Assembly (NCBI GenBank): GCA_019022495.1
Contig: JAFEKR010000153.1
Location: 1 to 13,453, forward strand
DNA: 13,453 nt
Reading direction: 5' to 3'
From: Epichloe hybrida
Lineage: Eukaryota > Ascomycota > Sordariomycetes > Hypocreales > Clavicipitaceae
The first letter of the stretch is position 1; each line of letters opens with the position of its first letter. Of this stretch, positions 1 through 9,759 are shown piece after piece. Made by a program: the position numbers and the translations under genes. The notes under the pieces are model-generated. The model searched no databases, was not told where the DNA came from, and saw only the letters and a list, made by a program, of their open reading frames with translations.

Positions 1-342
1 GGAAGCTTCACTGGTCTAGCCCCAACTCTACTTCTCGTGCTGGGCTTACAATCATCTTCTCACGGCAAGATTGCACCCCCTCGCAAGAGACAGGAATCCA
101 GCCATCCTGCAGGATTCACGGCGAGCGAAAGCCTACTTTCAGCATCGTCAAGGAAGACGAAGAGACGATAAATAAATGAGAGGGGGAGCAAGGCGAAGCT
201 ATTGGAGCGCCTGGACCCGATCGTCGAGGACATCCCATCTCCACGCTGCATCATCATCTCTCGGGAGTCGGAATTTCCCCCCCGCCTGCACGTCTCTGAA
301 GGCCAAGCTCCAAGCTCTCAGCCACGTGCTAGTTGGCTGGCC
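1..342. other. Upstream region of the zinc-ribbon gene, no gene seen
   Basis: No convincing coding sequence is visible. A minus-strand open frame of 65 codons (60-257) has no recognisable domain. The frame leading into the downstream gene opens after a TAA near 170 and has no ATG until 343, so this stretch is best read as promoter and 5' leader. An upstream non-coding or short coding exon cannot be excluded. Confidence 0.5.
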
Positions 343-1423
343 ATGAGCCATTTGGCAAAAAGAACAACGTCTGGTTCAGCAAGCGTCGCCGGAGACAAAG
401 GGATTGAGAGAAACAGCTCGAAAACCAAGCTAGCAAGTATGCCATTATCGAAACGAGAAGCAGCAGCGCCGAGTACATGTCGACACTCGTATTCGACGGA
501 CGAGGCCTGCCAAGGCGCGAGCTGCAATGGGACCGGCACAGTGTCAAGGATCTCCAAGATGAAAATCTTTGAAGAGCGAGCCAGAAAAATGGACGAGAGG
601 TATGGGATAGTGATTGAAGCATCCGACTTGGTAAACATGGCCCCGAGCGAGACGGTCTACCGCGTGGACAAACCCATCAGGGTGCGGGTACGACGCGTCT
701 GTCACAAATGCAACACGATATTCGCCGTCAAGAATGAATGTCCCCAATGCCGGCACGCACGGTGCGATAAATGTCCGCGCTACCCTTCAAAGGAGAGCGA
801 GGCTGACTTGCTGATCAGTCTCGAGGAAATGGAGGCCGTGGTGAATGCCAAGTTTGAGAACCCGGCCATCCTGGCGGATTTCTTCTGGGGCGATCAACAA
901 ATTGAATTAAAACGTCCCAGCAAGACAGGCGGGCAGGACTTGGTTCATCGAAGACCTCGGCAACGGGTCAGGAGGACCTGTCACGAATGCGAGACGCTCT
1001 TTGCGCCCGGAAGCAGGAAATGCGAGTGCTGTCGTCATGTCCGCTGCACTGACTGTCCGAGAGACCCGTTAGTATTACCTCCCCCCCTTTTTTTTTCCTT
1101 TTCTCCTTGCTCTTTCTTTTGCTTCACGAGTTTCCATCACTGACGGCTTGTTCACAAATAGTCCCAAAAAGGACAAGTACCCCTTCGGTTATCCCGGAGA
1201 CGTGTTTGGCCCGGAAACCGACGCTCGTTTCGAGTGCCTTTCCTGTGAGACATTGTATCCGCCCGAGGTTGACGACGGCACACCATGTCAGGCATGTGGC
1301 TTGGAGAAGTCGGGCGAGTCGCCGCGAACTGTACCGCGCAAAGTCCAGCCCATTCCGGATCCCGACGTCCTGGATAAGTTGCGAGCCACTTTGGCCGAGC
1401 TTGTATCCTCGTCGACGTCATGA
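343..1423 (+). CDS. Cysteine-rich protein with repeated zinc-ribbon-like modules
   Basis: Two exons, 343-1067 and 1162-1423, give 328 residues. The 94 bp intron starts GTTAGT, has an ACTGACGG branch-like site and ends ATAG. Joining restores a continuous run through CPRDPPKKDKYPFGYPGD, which confirms the splice. Module 1 has Cys120, 123, 133, 136, 141 and 144. Module 2 has Cys213, 216, 227, 229, 230, 235 and 238. A shorter third has Cys267, 270, 284 and 287. Modules 1 and 2 share the pattern C-H-x-C-x-T-x-F followed by C-x-x-C-R-H-x-R-C-x-x-C-P-R. This resembles fungal hypothetical proteins described as having a double zinc-ribbon domain, and metal binding is inferred from that pattern. Three further cysteines (46, 56, 61) lie in the low-complexity N-terminus. 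The start at 343 is the first in-frame ATG after an upstream stop, with a G at -3. Function is unknown: nucleic-acid or protein binding is possible, and I see no catalytic motif. Confidence 0.8.
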
Positions 1424-2157
1424 CGAAGAGCTACCAGAGACACTTATACACACTCTGGACCAAGGATGGACGATGGGGGTGAAAGACAAAAAATCCCATT
1501 CTCATATCCGTCGGTCGATGATTGATCCGGAGTTTGTCGATGGGAATAATGGGATAGCCGGCCCATTTGCAGCAGGGCCAGTGCGGCATGCCCACCGGCT
1601 TGACATGAATCTTGTTCAACATTTTGCCCCGTCTGCCAGCCATGCTGTTACGATATAAACATGTCTAGATTCTGCTTGAGCATAGTACAGCGAACAAGCG
1701 GACCAATTTGACTTTTTCTCCTTCCCCCCCCCCCCCTTCTTTTCTTTCGACACTTGTCTTTTTCGTTTAAATGCAAACACAGTCGAGTGCTGAGATTCAG
1801 ATACTTGGCCATATCACGACCATTCTAGTCAGGAACAGGAATTCGAGGCATTGGCGTTGCTGCAATAAAGAGTCGAGGGAAAGCTTTTGGGAACATGAAA
1901 TTATGGATATGTCAAAAAGCGTTTTTATTTGATTTGAAATGTGGGGCAAGCAAGCAAATTCACAGTTGATGGCGGAATAGTCACGAAACATGATACACGT
2001 ATATATAAAGTCGGATGATTCTATGACAATTCGGCCGGTATTCAAGCAAGCGTCATTTGTCCCGTCCCGTGTGCCTGCCTCCCAACTTGCCTCGCCTGTG
2101 AAACTTGTACGTAGTCTCGGGCAAGAGCACGTCTATTGCGCAAGAGGGTTTTTTCCA
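1424..2157. other. Convergent 3' spacer, no gene seen
   Basis: This stretch lies between the stop codons of two genes pointing at each other and should hold both 3' UTRs. It contains a 13-base C run at 1724-1736. AATAAA-like signals lie at 1864-1869 (+) and, read on the minus strand, at 1924-1929; either could serve as a poly(A) element. Open frames here have no recognisable protein motifs. No tRNA-like fold or repeat family was noticed. Confidence 0.5.
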
Positions 2158-4139
2158 TCAAACATTGGTCCCTTCTTCCCTAATAAGTGGTTCCAAGGCT
2201 ATCCGCGAGCCCGGCGGCACCGCCATGCCCATGCTTTCCGACCTGTTGAGTCTTCTGCCGTTATAGCCGCCCGCGCTGCCATCCATGCGGTTATTCAGGT
2301 ACGGAACCTGATCGTCCACCCTGCCCTGGGCCAAGGCCGCATTGAAGGCATCAGGGTTCAGGATCGGCATCAACCGATGCGCAGGGTAGAATCTCCCCTT
2401 GACGAATTGTTCGTTCAATGTGGCGTTTTCTTTCACGAGGATCCACCGCCATGGTTTCGATGGATTCACCTGATTTCGCCAGATAGTTTCGTCGCGTAGC
2501 GCAATGGGCAACTTTTCCTCTGGTACGAAGGGGGTAGACTCGTTCGTGGAAAACTGGTAGACGTTTCCGCGGAAGAAGACGGCGCCGGGGTACTCTTTTC
2601 GGGTGAAGATGTAGCGGAGACCCATGATGAGAGAGTCCTGGGTGAGCGCTGGTTCCGAGGGAACGGGCTTGATGCGCAGACAGTCGCCGATTTCGATGCG
2701 TTCTGCGCCGAAGAAGCAGCCGTAGTAGGGGGATGGGTCGGCGTTGGGGTGGTCCTCGTGGAGGGGACACCAGAGGGAGTAGGAGGCGTCGATGCGGGAG
2801 GCGGCTAGTTTGGAGGCGTCGAGGGCGAGGAGTTCGCGCTTTGAAGGGTCGTTGGCGGCGGAGTGGAAGAGAGCATCCCAGGGTACCTGGTCAAAGTTTT
2901 TGCCCTTGAGATCCTGCACGGCGACGGGGGGCACGGAGAAGGCGTGGAAGGGTCGTAGGTCGGCGGTGGTCTTGGGGACGGGCTGTTGGGGGACCAGGGC
3001 ATGGCCGATGGGGAGCATGTTGAGTTGGTTGGTGTTAGGGGTTGTGGCAGATACGACGCCCAGGCGCCAGGTATTGCCGTTTTGATACCACGTTAGCTCA
3101 CCGGTGCGGAAGAGGAGTGAGCCCTGAAGCGACCAGCGGACAGGCTGAGACTGCTGAGTTGGAGGTTGCGGTTGAGGTTGCGGTTGAGGTTGGGTTGGAG
3201 GTTGTTGCTGCTGCGGTGATTGTTGCTGCTGCGGTGGTTGTTGCTGCTGCGGTGGTTGTGGTTGCGGTTGTGGTTGTGGTTGTGGTTGTGACTGCGGTTG
3301 TGACTGCGGCTGCGGCTGTGGCTGTGGCATTGGTGTATTCGTTAATTTTGGAGTTGATGATTTGGTGACTGGCACAGCAGCAGTCACGGGCGGCGTGGCT
3401 ATCTGTCTAGGCACAGGCACCGACGGCAATGGCACTGGCGTCACCTTTTGGGTCACTGCTGCGGCAGACACAGGAGTTGGTGTATTGGATGCTGACTTGG
3501 TCATCGGGATAGATGCCGACGTCGGGACAGGGATGGTCGTCTCGCTCGGAGTGATGATGAGCTCGTCAATCGACGAAGCGAATTTCCCCGGGTTGGGCAG
3601 GTTGCAGTGCACGCAACAACAGTCCTTGTAGTCTTTTGACGCAGACAGAAGCCAGATCAAGTGGACGCCAAACTCTTGCGGGCTCTTGTACAGCTTGGCC
3701 TTGATGGGGTATCCTGATACCCAGAGGTGCTTGGACTTTTCGTACAGCCAGTATCCGCGGGGGAACTGGACGTACCAAGCGTTTCCTTCTATACACGAAG
3801 ATTTTCAGCATCAAACGTACGTTTTATGTTATGGAGAAAGAGGGAGGAAGCAGGCTGGTTGATCAACTGGAGCTGTGTGGTAGCCTTACCTTCAGGGTTC
3901 GGGGACAGCTCTTGTTTGAGCAAGATGCCAAGCTTGATGCGCCATTCGACGAACCGTGGATCATCCTCGGACAGACGTGTCATTTGCGGCTTCACTCTAG
4001 GAGTCTTTTCTGACAGCGCCATCTCTTTGCCGGCAGTCTTCTTAGCCGCCGTGGATGTAGTCGGCCAGTAACCCGGGCCCGTGTCTGCGCCATCACTGCG
4101 GGCGACGCGGATGACATCGAATTCTTTGGTGTCAGACAT
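2158..4139 (-). CDS. clr2: Clr2-family transcription-silencing protein (SHREC-type)
   Basis: Two exons, 4139-3890 and 3788-2158, give 626 residues. The 101 bp intron (3789-3889) starts GTAAGG, has a GCTGAAA branch-like site and ends TATAG. In fission yeast Clr2 is part of the SHREC complex (Clr1, Clr2, Clr3 deacetylase, Mit1 remodeller), which silences heterochromatin in the nucleus. The N-terminal Clr2 region (about residues 55-150) contains AWYVQFPRGYWLYEKSK and a cysteine cluster (Cys140-142, 145). The transcription-silencing region begins near residue 303 with a BAH-like stretch, LFRTGELTWYQNG, and includes SPYYGCFFGAERIEIGD near 436-452. Between them lies a low-complexity segment whose core, residues about 238-300, is almost only Pro and Gln. 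The start at 4139 is a clean ATG after a region without in-frame coding. The C-terminus beyond the conserved block is short and basic/acidic. Family assignment is firm; activity in this organism is inferred. Confidence 0.88.
3155..3332. repeat. Imperfect GGTTGN/TTGCTG repeat coding the Clr2 Pro/Gln tract
   Basis: On the plus strand this is a run of GGTTGC, GGTTGT and TTGCTGCTGC units. On the coding minus strand it specifies alternating Pro-Gln, then PPQQQQ blocks, then Pro-Gln again. The hexamer and trinucleotide periodicity makes it prone to slippage. It keeps the Clr2 frame open throughout. Confidence 0.85.
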
Positions 4140-4781
4140 GGCGATGAAGAAGAGGATGTCGTGCGAACAAGGACCGAACTGGATCTATCTGGTAGTCTGG
4201 TAGTCCTTTTCTCTATTGCATTCGGGATACACGGGTTCTCCTCCCCTCATGGCCCTTGCGGTCTTCAGACCTTGTAGAATGGCACTTGTCGTGCCCACAC
4301 CAAGGGACGCAGTGGTTGTCCTGATGCATCAAACTGACAACTGCTGTGAATGAAAGCGTGATGTTGAGTGACGAGAGACGCGATTGGTGACTACAACGAT
4401 TTGATTGCAAGTAGCCGTGTTGTGTGTATATAGAGGTCGTTTATAACAGTCTCGACATTATCAGAATATAAATTTCAATCAATGCAGATTGATGATGAGG
4501 CTGACTATCAGGATCCATCGGAGAATAATTAGCGGCAGGCTGCATTTTGCGTCTTGACCAAGGTTTCGTCATGATCTTCAAGAGGCTTGCCTGAAACATG
4601 GGACCCACCGGAAACAAAATGTTGCACGAAAAAAAGATTCAACACAAGAGATTTGCCCCACCAGTGATGGACCTCATCGACCTACACACCGGCGTTCGAC
4701 GTCGAAATGTAGATCAGACATCTCAACGACACAAGATCATTTCTCAAACGAACCTCGGTCCCGGCTGATTCGCAACGGGCA
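4140..4781. promoter_or_regulatory. Divergent clr2/nse1 promoter region
   Basis: This 642 bp spacer separates two genes transcribed away from each other. It contains a TATATA at 4427-4432 and a minus-strand CCAAT (ATTGG at 4383-4387, about 245 bp upstream of the clr2 ATG). No conserved coding frame is visible. A shared bidirectional promoter is inferred from gene orientation only. Confidence 0.5.
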
Positions 4782-5795
4782 ATGGACTTGAACCTAATTC
4801 CAGACTACGACAACAGCCACCGAGCATTCCTCCAAGCTCTTCTCGCCCGAGCCACGCTCACATTTGAGGAAGGCCAGCCCATCCTGGCCGCCATCTTCAA
4901 CGCTGATGGCACTCATGAATCAGAGGTGCGACCGGAGCAGATCACCGAGGATGATTTCCAAAGATACATCGAGGTAGCGTCCGACGCGGCATCCTTCTTC
5001 GACTACGAGATCCGCAGCATCATGAACCAAGTCACCAAAGAGCGCGTCCATGCGCTCGTCAACACCCAATCCGACCCTCAAACGCAACTCGCCACCGTTT
5101 ACAACCCCGAAGAGCTCGCCTTCATCAAAAGAGTCCTAGACGGCATGTTTGACAAATACAACACTCCACGTATGGAGGTTCTCGCCATTACGGAAATGCA
5201 AGCAATCAAGCTGGCGAGACCACCGCATCGCCGACAAAGCCGGATGAATGACGACGACGACGAAGCGGCGGACCCAGACACCACACCGTCAACGCAATCA
5301 GCAGACAAGGGACTCAAGCACAGCGAGGTGGAAACGGTGCTGGGCAGCCTCGTGGACGGGGGGTGGTTCAGCAAGAGCCGAGATGGATTCTACGCGCTGA
5401 CGCCGCGAGCGCTGATGGAGCTGCGGCCGTGGCTGGTCGAGACGTACAATGAGGTGGCAGCCGCGGATGAGTGGCAGAGGATCAAGTTCTGCGAGGCCTG
5501 CAAGGACATTTTAACGATTGGGATGAGGTGTTCCGAGCCACACTGCGTCTTGAGACTACATGACATCTGCCAGGATGCATTTTGGCGCGCGAGGCGGTCG
5601 AGCAAATGTCCCAAGTGCCAGACTGAGTGGACGGGCGATCGGTATGTGGGCGAGAGAGCTGTGACGATGACGGAGGCGTATCGGAAGGGGAGGAGGCGAA
5701 GTGGTGGACGACGGAGTACCTTGGCCGATGATGTTATTCGACAGGTGGCTATGGAGGGAGGGGCAGATGATGAGGATGAGGATGAGCATGTATGA
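4782..5795 (+). CDS. nse1: Nse1, RING-like subunit of the SMC5/6 complex
   Basis: An intronless frame of 337 residues. Nse1 is a core non-SMC element of the SMC5/6 complex, which acts in the nucleus in DNA repair and in resolving recombination intermediates. With Nse3 and Nse4 it forms a subcomplex, and its variant RING has ubiquitin-ligase activity in studied species. The N-terminal winged-helix region starts with an HRAFLQALLARATLTFEEG-type segment (residues 13-31) typical of the family. An acidic linker (Asp157-160 and nearby) precedes a second helical region containing GGWFSKSRDGFYALTPRALMEL (193-214). The C4HC3 zinc site is complete: Cys237, Cys240, Cys250, Cys255, His260, Cys263, Cys276 and Cys279. 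The tail has a basic patch (RKGRRRSGGRR, 301-311) and ends acidic. The start at 4782 is the first ATG of the frame and fits the family's N-terminus. Confidence 0.93.
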   Translation: MDLNLIPDYDNSHRAFLQALLARATLTFEEGQPILAAIFNADGTHESEVRPEQITEDDFQRYIEVASDAASFFDYEIRSIMNQVTKERVHALVNTQSDPQTQLATVYNPEELAFIKRVLDGMFDKYNTPRMEVLAITEMQAIKLARPPHRRQSRMNDDDDEAADPDTTPSTQSADKGLKHSEVETVLGSLVDGGWFSKSRDGFYALTPRALMELRPWLVETYNEVAAADEWQRIKFCEACKDILTIGMRCSEPHCVLRLHDICQDAFWRARRSSKCPKCQTEWTGDRYVGERAVTMTEAYRKGRRRSGGRRSTLADDVIRQVAMEGGADDEDEDEHV

Positions 5796-6378
5796 AGTTG
5801 ATTCTAGATGAGACGAGAAAAGCGTTACGGCCCTCGAATATCCTATTACTCTCCAAATTGCAAATCACTGCGGTCACAGACTGTTCCTAGAAAAATTGCT
5901 TCTTTTCCGCGTTTCGGGACAGAAGTGTTGCGCAACCGAGAATCGGGCACGAACTCGCTGCTTTTGCTTGGCTTTCAAAAGCGGGACCACACCACTCAGT
6001 GCCACACAGTGGGTGGCTCATGACATCATGGGTCCGTCCCGTGGCGGTGCAACAATCGGCCGCCCACGCCCACGCCGGCTTGATTAGTCTGGCGGCGTCG
6101 TTGCCCTTTCAAATGCCAGCCAGTTACTAGTTACGCGCGCGCTCAACGAGAATGGAACGAGGAAGACTGGGGGCCAGACAAAGCGCCAGACCAGACACGC
6201 CATGCAACAAACAAGTTTCTGTTTCGGAGAGGCCAACAAAAATGGCCATTGTCCATGTGCATAGCCCACACCGTACTAAAAACCAGCTCACCCCGGATCC
6301 ATCCATCTCCATCTCTCCAGGACTCAAGCTCTTCTAGCCACCATCCCAAGATAAACACCCCCCCCCCCATTGCCCACC
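5796..6378. promoter_or_regulatory. nse1 3' region and promoter of the membrane-protein gene
   Basis: 583 bp between two genes on the same strand. No conserved coding frame is seen. The last about 100 bp are pyrimidine-rich, with CATC/CTCC runs, and end in an 11-base C run (6358-6368) only 10 bases before the ATG at 6379. This is consistent with a short 5' leader. Confidence 0.45.
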
Positions 6379-7655
6379 ATGATGGAATACTTCACCTACA
6401 AAAAGGTCAAGAAGCACAAGGCCGAAAAAGCAGCCAAGGAGGGCGCCAGAAAGGAAGCCGAAGCGTCTCGTCTCTCCGAAACAGAAACAGGGCCCATCGA
6501 CGTCGCTGATGCTTCCCGCGCCGAGAAGCATCACCGCCACACCCACGAAAACGACGACCATGACCGAGCCGTCATCCGTCCCGGCGACGAAAGTTTCCTG
6601 GAAGAACTCATCGCGAGTGACGATGCGCAAGGCCCGCCGCTCCCACCGCGCCTCTACTCGCGCGACCTAGACTGGCCCTCGGACAACGACGAGGCCTCCG
6701 CCAAACCATCCATCCAAACCACCACCACCACCACCACCACCATCGACACATCTTCCAAAGAAAAGGAAGCCAAGAAGCAAGGCCGCCTCTCCTCCCTCTT
6801 CTCCCGCAAGAAACAAGCCCCCAACACCCCCGCCACCGGCCCGACCACCCTCGCCGAACAAGAGAAGGAGGAGAAGGACCTGTCCAAAGTGCTCGACCGA
6901 CTGAACCTGTCGGTCAAGAACAACAAGGTCATCTCGACGGACTCGTCGGCCGCCGTAACGAGCTTCACAAACGTCTTCAAGGACCTCGTCAACGGCGTGC
7001 CCACCGCCTACGACGACCTCATGAGCATCATCGAGGACAAGGACGGCGCTCTGGCAAAGGGCTTCGACAAGCTGCCCAACTCGCTCAAGAAGCTCGTCAC
7101 CCAGCTCCCCGACAAGATCACGTCCACGCTCGGCCCGGAGCTGCTCGCCGCCGCGGCCGCAAGCCAGGGGATCAAGGCCGAGACGAGCGGCGGGCTAAAG
7201 GGCACGGCCAAGAACGTCTTCTTGCCCGCGAACCTCACGCAGCTCGTTACCAAGCCCGGCGCTGTCGTGGGCATGCTCAAGGCCATTGTGGGCGTGCTGC
7301 GGACGAGGTGGCCTGCTTTCATCGGGTTGAATGTCATCTGGGGCGTCGCCCTATCACGTAAGTTGCACAAGGACCCTCTCTCTCTTCCCTGCTCTGTTTC
7401 AATGGCTTCTGGAAAACGTGGAGGGGGTGTTTTGCTCCGTGTGTGTACCCGTTCCTCGGGAAGAAGAAAAATACTAATCCCGCGGTTTCCACGACAGTTC
7501 TCCTCTTCGTCCTCTGGTACTGCCACAAACGCGGTCGCGAGGTCCGCCTCGAAAGCGAGCGCTCCGTCGACGGCAGCGATCGCATCGAGGAACTCCCTGA
7601 TGATTTGGCCCTGCCCTGCGCCGGAGGGCCCGCGACGGGTGCAAACGCTGCTTGA
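6379..7655 (+). CDS. Unrecognised charged protein with a C-terminal membrane segment
   Basis: Two exons, 6379-7357 and 7498-7655, give 378 residues. The 140 bp intron begins GTAAGT, carries a TACTAAT branch site at 7472-7478 and ends CGACAG. Splicing joins GVALS to LLLFVLWYC and so completes a hydrophobic helix, about residues 312-334 (PAFIGLNVIWGVALSLLLF onward), followed by a basic HKRGREVR and a tail of about 40 residues. The N-terminus is rich in Lys, Glu and Ala (residues 8-30). A Thr run (114-121) and a Ser/Lys/Arg segment (138-146) follow, then a predicted helical region (165-260). There is no signal peptide, so a single-span protein with a large cytosolic N-terminus is inferred. The start at 6379 has a strong context (CCCACCATGATGG). 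I do not recognise the family and assign no function. It resembles conserved hypothetical proteins of filamentous fungi. Confidence 0.78.
6717..6743. repeat. Short (ACC)n run coding a Thr tract
   Basis: Eight consecutive ACC codons sit inside the membrane-protein gene and encode the Thr run at residues 114-121. It is in frame and does not disturb the reading frame. Confidence 0.8.
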
Positions 7656-7961
7656 TGAGGTCGAGGCGCCGGGGGGGGGGCCGCGCGGGCAGAGATGTGC
7701 CAGGTGTGAGACGCGTGCACTTGAGGGGTTTCTTTTTTTTGTAATGAATACAATGAACTTGGGTTATCGTGACCGTTGGGTTGCGGCTGGGGAGGTGAGG
7801 ACGGAATTTATTGGGATATCTGGAGGGGCCCCCTTTTTTTTTCGTTATCTGATTGATGTGTTCTTCTGAAGTATAATGGGTATCTTGTATAGACCAACTT
7901 GATGGCACTGTATCTGTTCCACTGCACAAAACGTGACTTTTTTTTTTTTTAATTAGGACGA
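7656..7961. other. Convergent 3' spacer, no gene seen
   Basis: 306 bp between the stop of the membrane-protein gene and the stop of the minus-strand bre2 gene. It holds several T runs (near 7731-7740, 7833-7842 and 7938-7950) and a G run near 7672-7680, consistent with 3' UTRs. No coding frame with recognisable content is visible. Confidence 0.5.
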
Positions 7962-9759
7962 TCAATCGTCCTGTACTAATTCCTTAATCTCCTCCCTTCC
8001 CGGCGCGGCTGCTACAGCTTCACTCTTCTCCTGGACGCCCGCCTTATCCGTGGCGCCCCCACCATCTTGCATCCAAAAGTCCACTTCGTCAATAATGTCG
8101 TACACGATGTCCTCTGCGATTTGCTCCTTGTACCGCTCGTGTATCCCGCGAAGCTTCCTTCTCTGCGACGACGACGCCGTTGCGCCATCATCGGCGCTGC
8201 TGGTGGCGCTCGCCTCTTCGTCGGGAGGAGGGTACCAGAAGTCAGGGCCGAAGTTGACCTCGGCTGCTCCGCCGCGGAATATGCTCACCGCCGGGTAATA
8301 TCCTAGCATGCCGTCGTCGAGGCCCTCCCTCGCGCCAACCTGTGGTTGGGGTTTCGAAGCCGGCGGCAGGAACCCCAGGAGGTTTTCAAACGCGGTGCCA
8401 ATCGGTTTGCCGTTCTTGTACGCCTTGATGTACGAGTTTGGCAGGGTTCTCAGCGCGGGCATGGTGTGGAGCGGGTTGGGGGTTTCTGACGATGAAGAGG
8501 AGCTCGAGCCCCCCGCTGGAGACGGGTTCATCAGATCTTCCAGCTCCTTGGTGGCGTGGTACTCGATTTTCTCAAAGTACGTGTGCGCTCTGAACCGGAT
8601 GGGGACCCTGTCGCGAACAATGTTGCCGGCTTCGGCAGCGCACGCGGCAGGGTCGGCATCGTCCGAGGCGTCAATCGCTGGGTTGTACGTGCTGCTCATG
8701 ATTTTCCGCTGCAAGGTTTCCGATGGTAGCTGGATTTCCAAACCAATGACGTCGCCCTCGCGGAGGCCCTCTCCTGCGGGGAAGAATTCCTTGGGTCGCG
8801 ACATGAAAACCTTCTCGCCGGCGACATCGCGAATGCCGTAGCTATATGCGTCGAAGCCGACTGGCGCGTCTAGTGATGCTTCTCGTCTCGCCCATCCCAC
8901 CCGCACATGCCTGCCCATTTCTGGTTTCGCACCCGGCTCCTTGGCTTCTTGGATACCCTGGGTGATCTTGCACTCCCAGTACCATCAGCAGCCCTCCATT
9001 TCAGGCCATGCAGAGCCTTTGTCGAGTGGTAACACCTCAACATATTTTGTCAAGAAGAGACTGACTAGTCACTTGGAGCAGTCTCGTAGCTCATGCGTGG
9101 ACCAAATGGCTCGGGCTCGGTCTGACGATAGTATAGAGTAGAAGGGAACAGAGGATCGGCGATGCAATGAGTGTAACGAAAGTTCTTTTTATTGAAGACG
9201 CTGTAATTAGATCATGCCAAGTTAATATCTTGGAGCGGCCCGAGGCAGAGGAATTTCCGATTCAAACGGGCGACCAGCGCGTAGCGCGCGCGTCAAAAAG
9301 GGGTACCTACTGATCAGAGGTTTCGAAGAATTCTATTCCCTGCCCGCCAGGACCTTTAATCTCGTGATGCAACGTCATGACCGGACCACGGGGTAGGTCG
9401 AAGTCGGAGGGCTTTGGTGGTGCCAGCTTGTAGCGCAATGGAGAGTCGACGTTGTCAGTTTCTCTGGATGATGCATGGTCTGGCATCACGGGGGAGCTAT
9501 CGCGGCCCCCTCCCTTGGCCTCTCGCTTCTTCAGGCTGTCCTTCTTGAACCGGGTAGGCTTGAAGCCCTTTGATTGCGACGCATCGTCGTGAGGGGGCAG
9601 CTCGGACGTGTTCACGTCTGGATTGAGGGGCGAGGGCACTGCAGGGCTGTGATCATCGTCGAAAGCGCGTTTTTGCGGGATGGAGCCAAGTGATGTGCTG
9701 GGAGTGGGCTCGCGTTTAGGACTGCCATTGCCTGGCGCCGTTCCGGCCTCGGTATTCAT
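7962..9759 (-). CDS. bre2: Bre2/Ash2-type COMPASS subunit, reading frame interrupted
   Basis: Bre2 (animal Ash2L) is a SPRY-domain subunit of the Set1/COMPASS complex that methylates histone H3 lysine 4. Exon 1 (9759-9311) encodes a low-complexity N-terminus ending IKGPGGQGIEFFETSD. A 110 bp intron (9201-9310; GTAGGT, TTACAG) joins it to exon 2 from 9200, which reads HVFNKKNFRYTHCIADP through PEPFGPRMSYE. From 8984 the SPRY core resumes with WYWECKI and runs intact to the stop at 7962, including GWARREASLDAPVGFDAYSY and PNSYIKAYKNGKPIGTAFEN. A late helix near IAEDIVYDIIDEVDFW is likely the Sdc1/Dpy30-binding segment. Between these parts (about 8985-9079) the frame is broken: TAG at 9065-9067 in the exon 2 frame, TGA at 9037-9039 and 9001-9003 in a second frame, and TGA at 8985-8987 in the downstream frame. 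The continuous downstream frame alone starts at ATG 8918. Start 9759 is preferred over ATG 9858, whose extra 33 residues look like translated leader. A pseudogene, a sequence error or unusual splicing are all possible. Confidence 0.8.
8985..9079 (-). other. Degenerate segment of bre2 at the start of the SPRY domain
   Basis: The segment has about the length expected for the missing coding stretch (about 98 bases between the MSYE and WYWE codons). A fragment in a third frame, GVTTRQRLCMA (9036-9004), resembles the VTT-x-x-GF-x-MAR core expected at this point in the family. Similarity is thus spread over three frames, with stops in each. This points to several small insertions or deletions plus substitutions rather than one clean deletion. 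Confidence 0.7.

Noticed and set aside
60..257. 65-codon minus-strand frame upstream of the zinc-ribbon gene
   Set aside because: It starts in an ATGATGATG run and has no recognisable domain or supporting context. Chance is the simpler reading.
1107..1658. 183-codon plus-strand frame over the zinc-ribbon gene's second exon
   Set aside because: It is a shadow of the real exon in another frame. The 1162-1423 frame completes the conserved motif instead.
1990..2499. Plus-strand frame antisense to the clr2 3' end
   Set aside because: It overlaps well-supported clr2 coding sequence and has no domain of its own.
6654..7004. Minus-strand frames antisense to the membrane-protein gene
   Set aside because: Low-complexity Val/Gly-rich translations are by-products of the ACC repeat and of codon bias on the coding strand.
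9280..9297. CG-rich GCGCGCG stretch as a regulatory element
   Set aside because: It lies within the well-supported first intron of bre2 and matches no specific motif.
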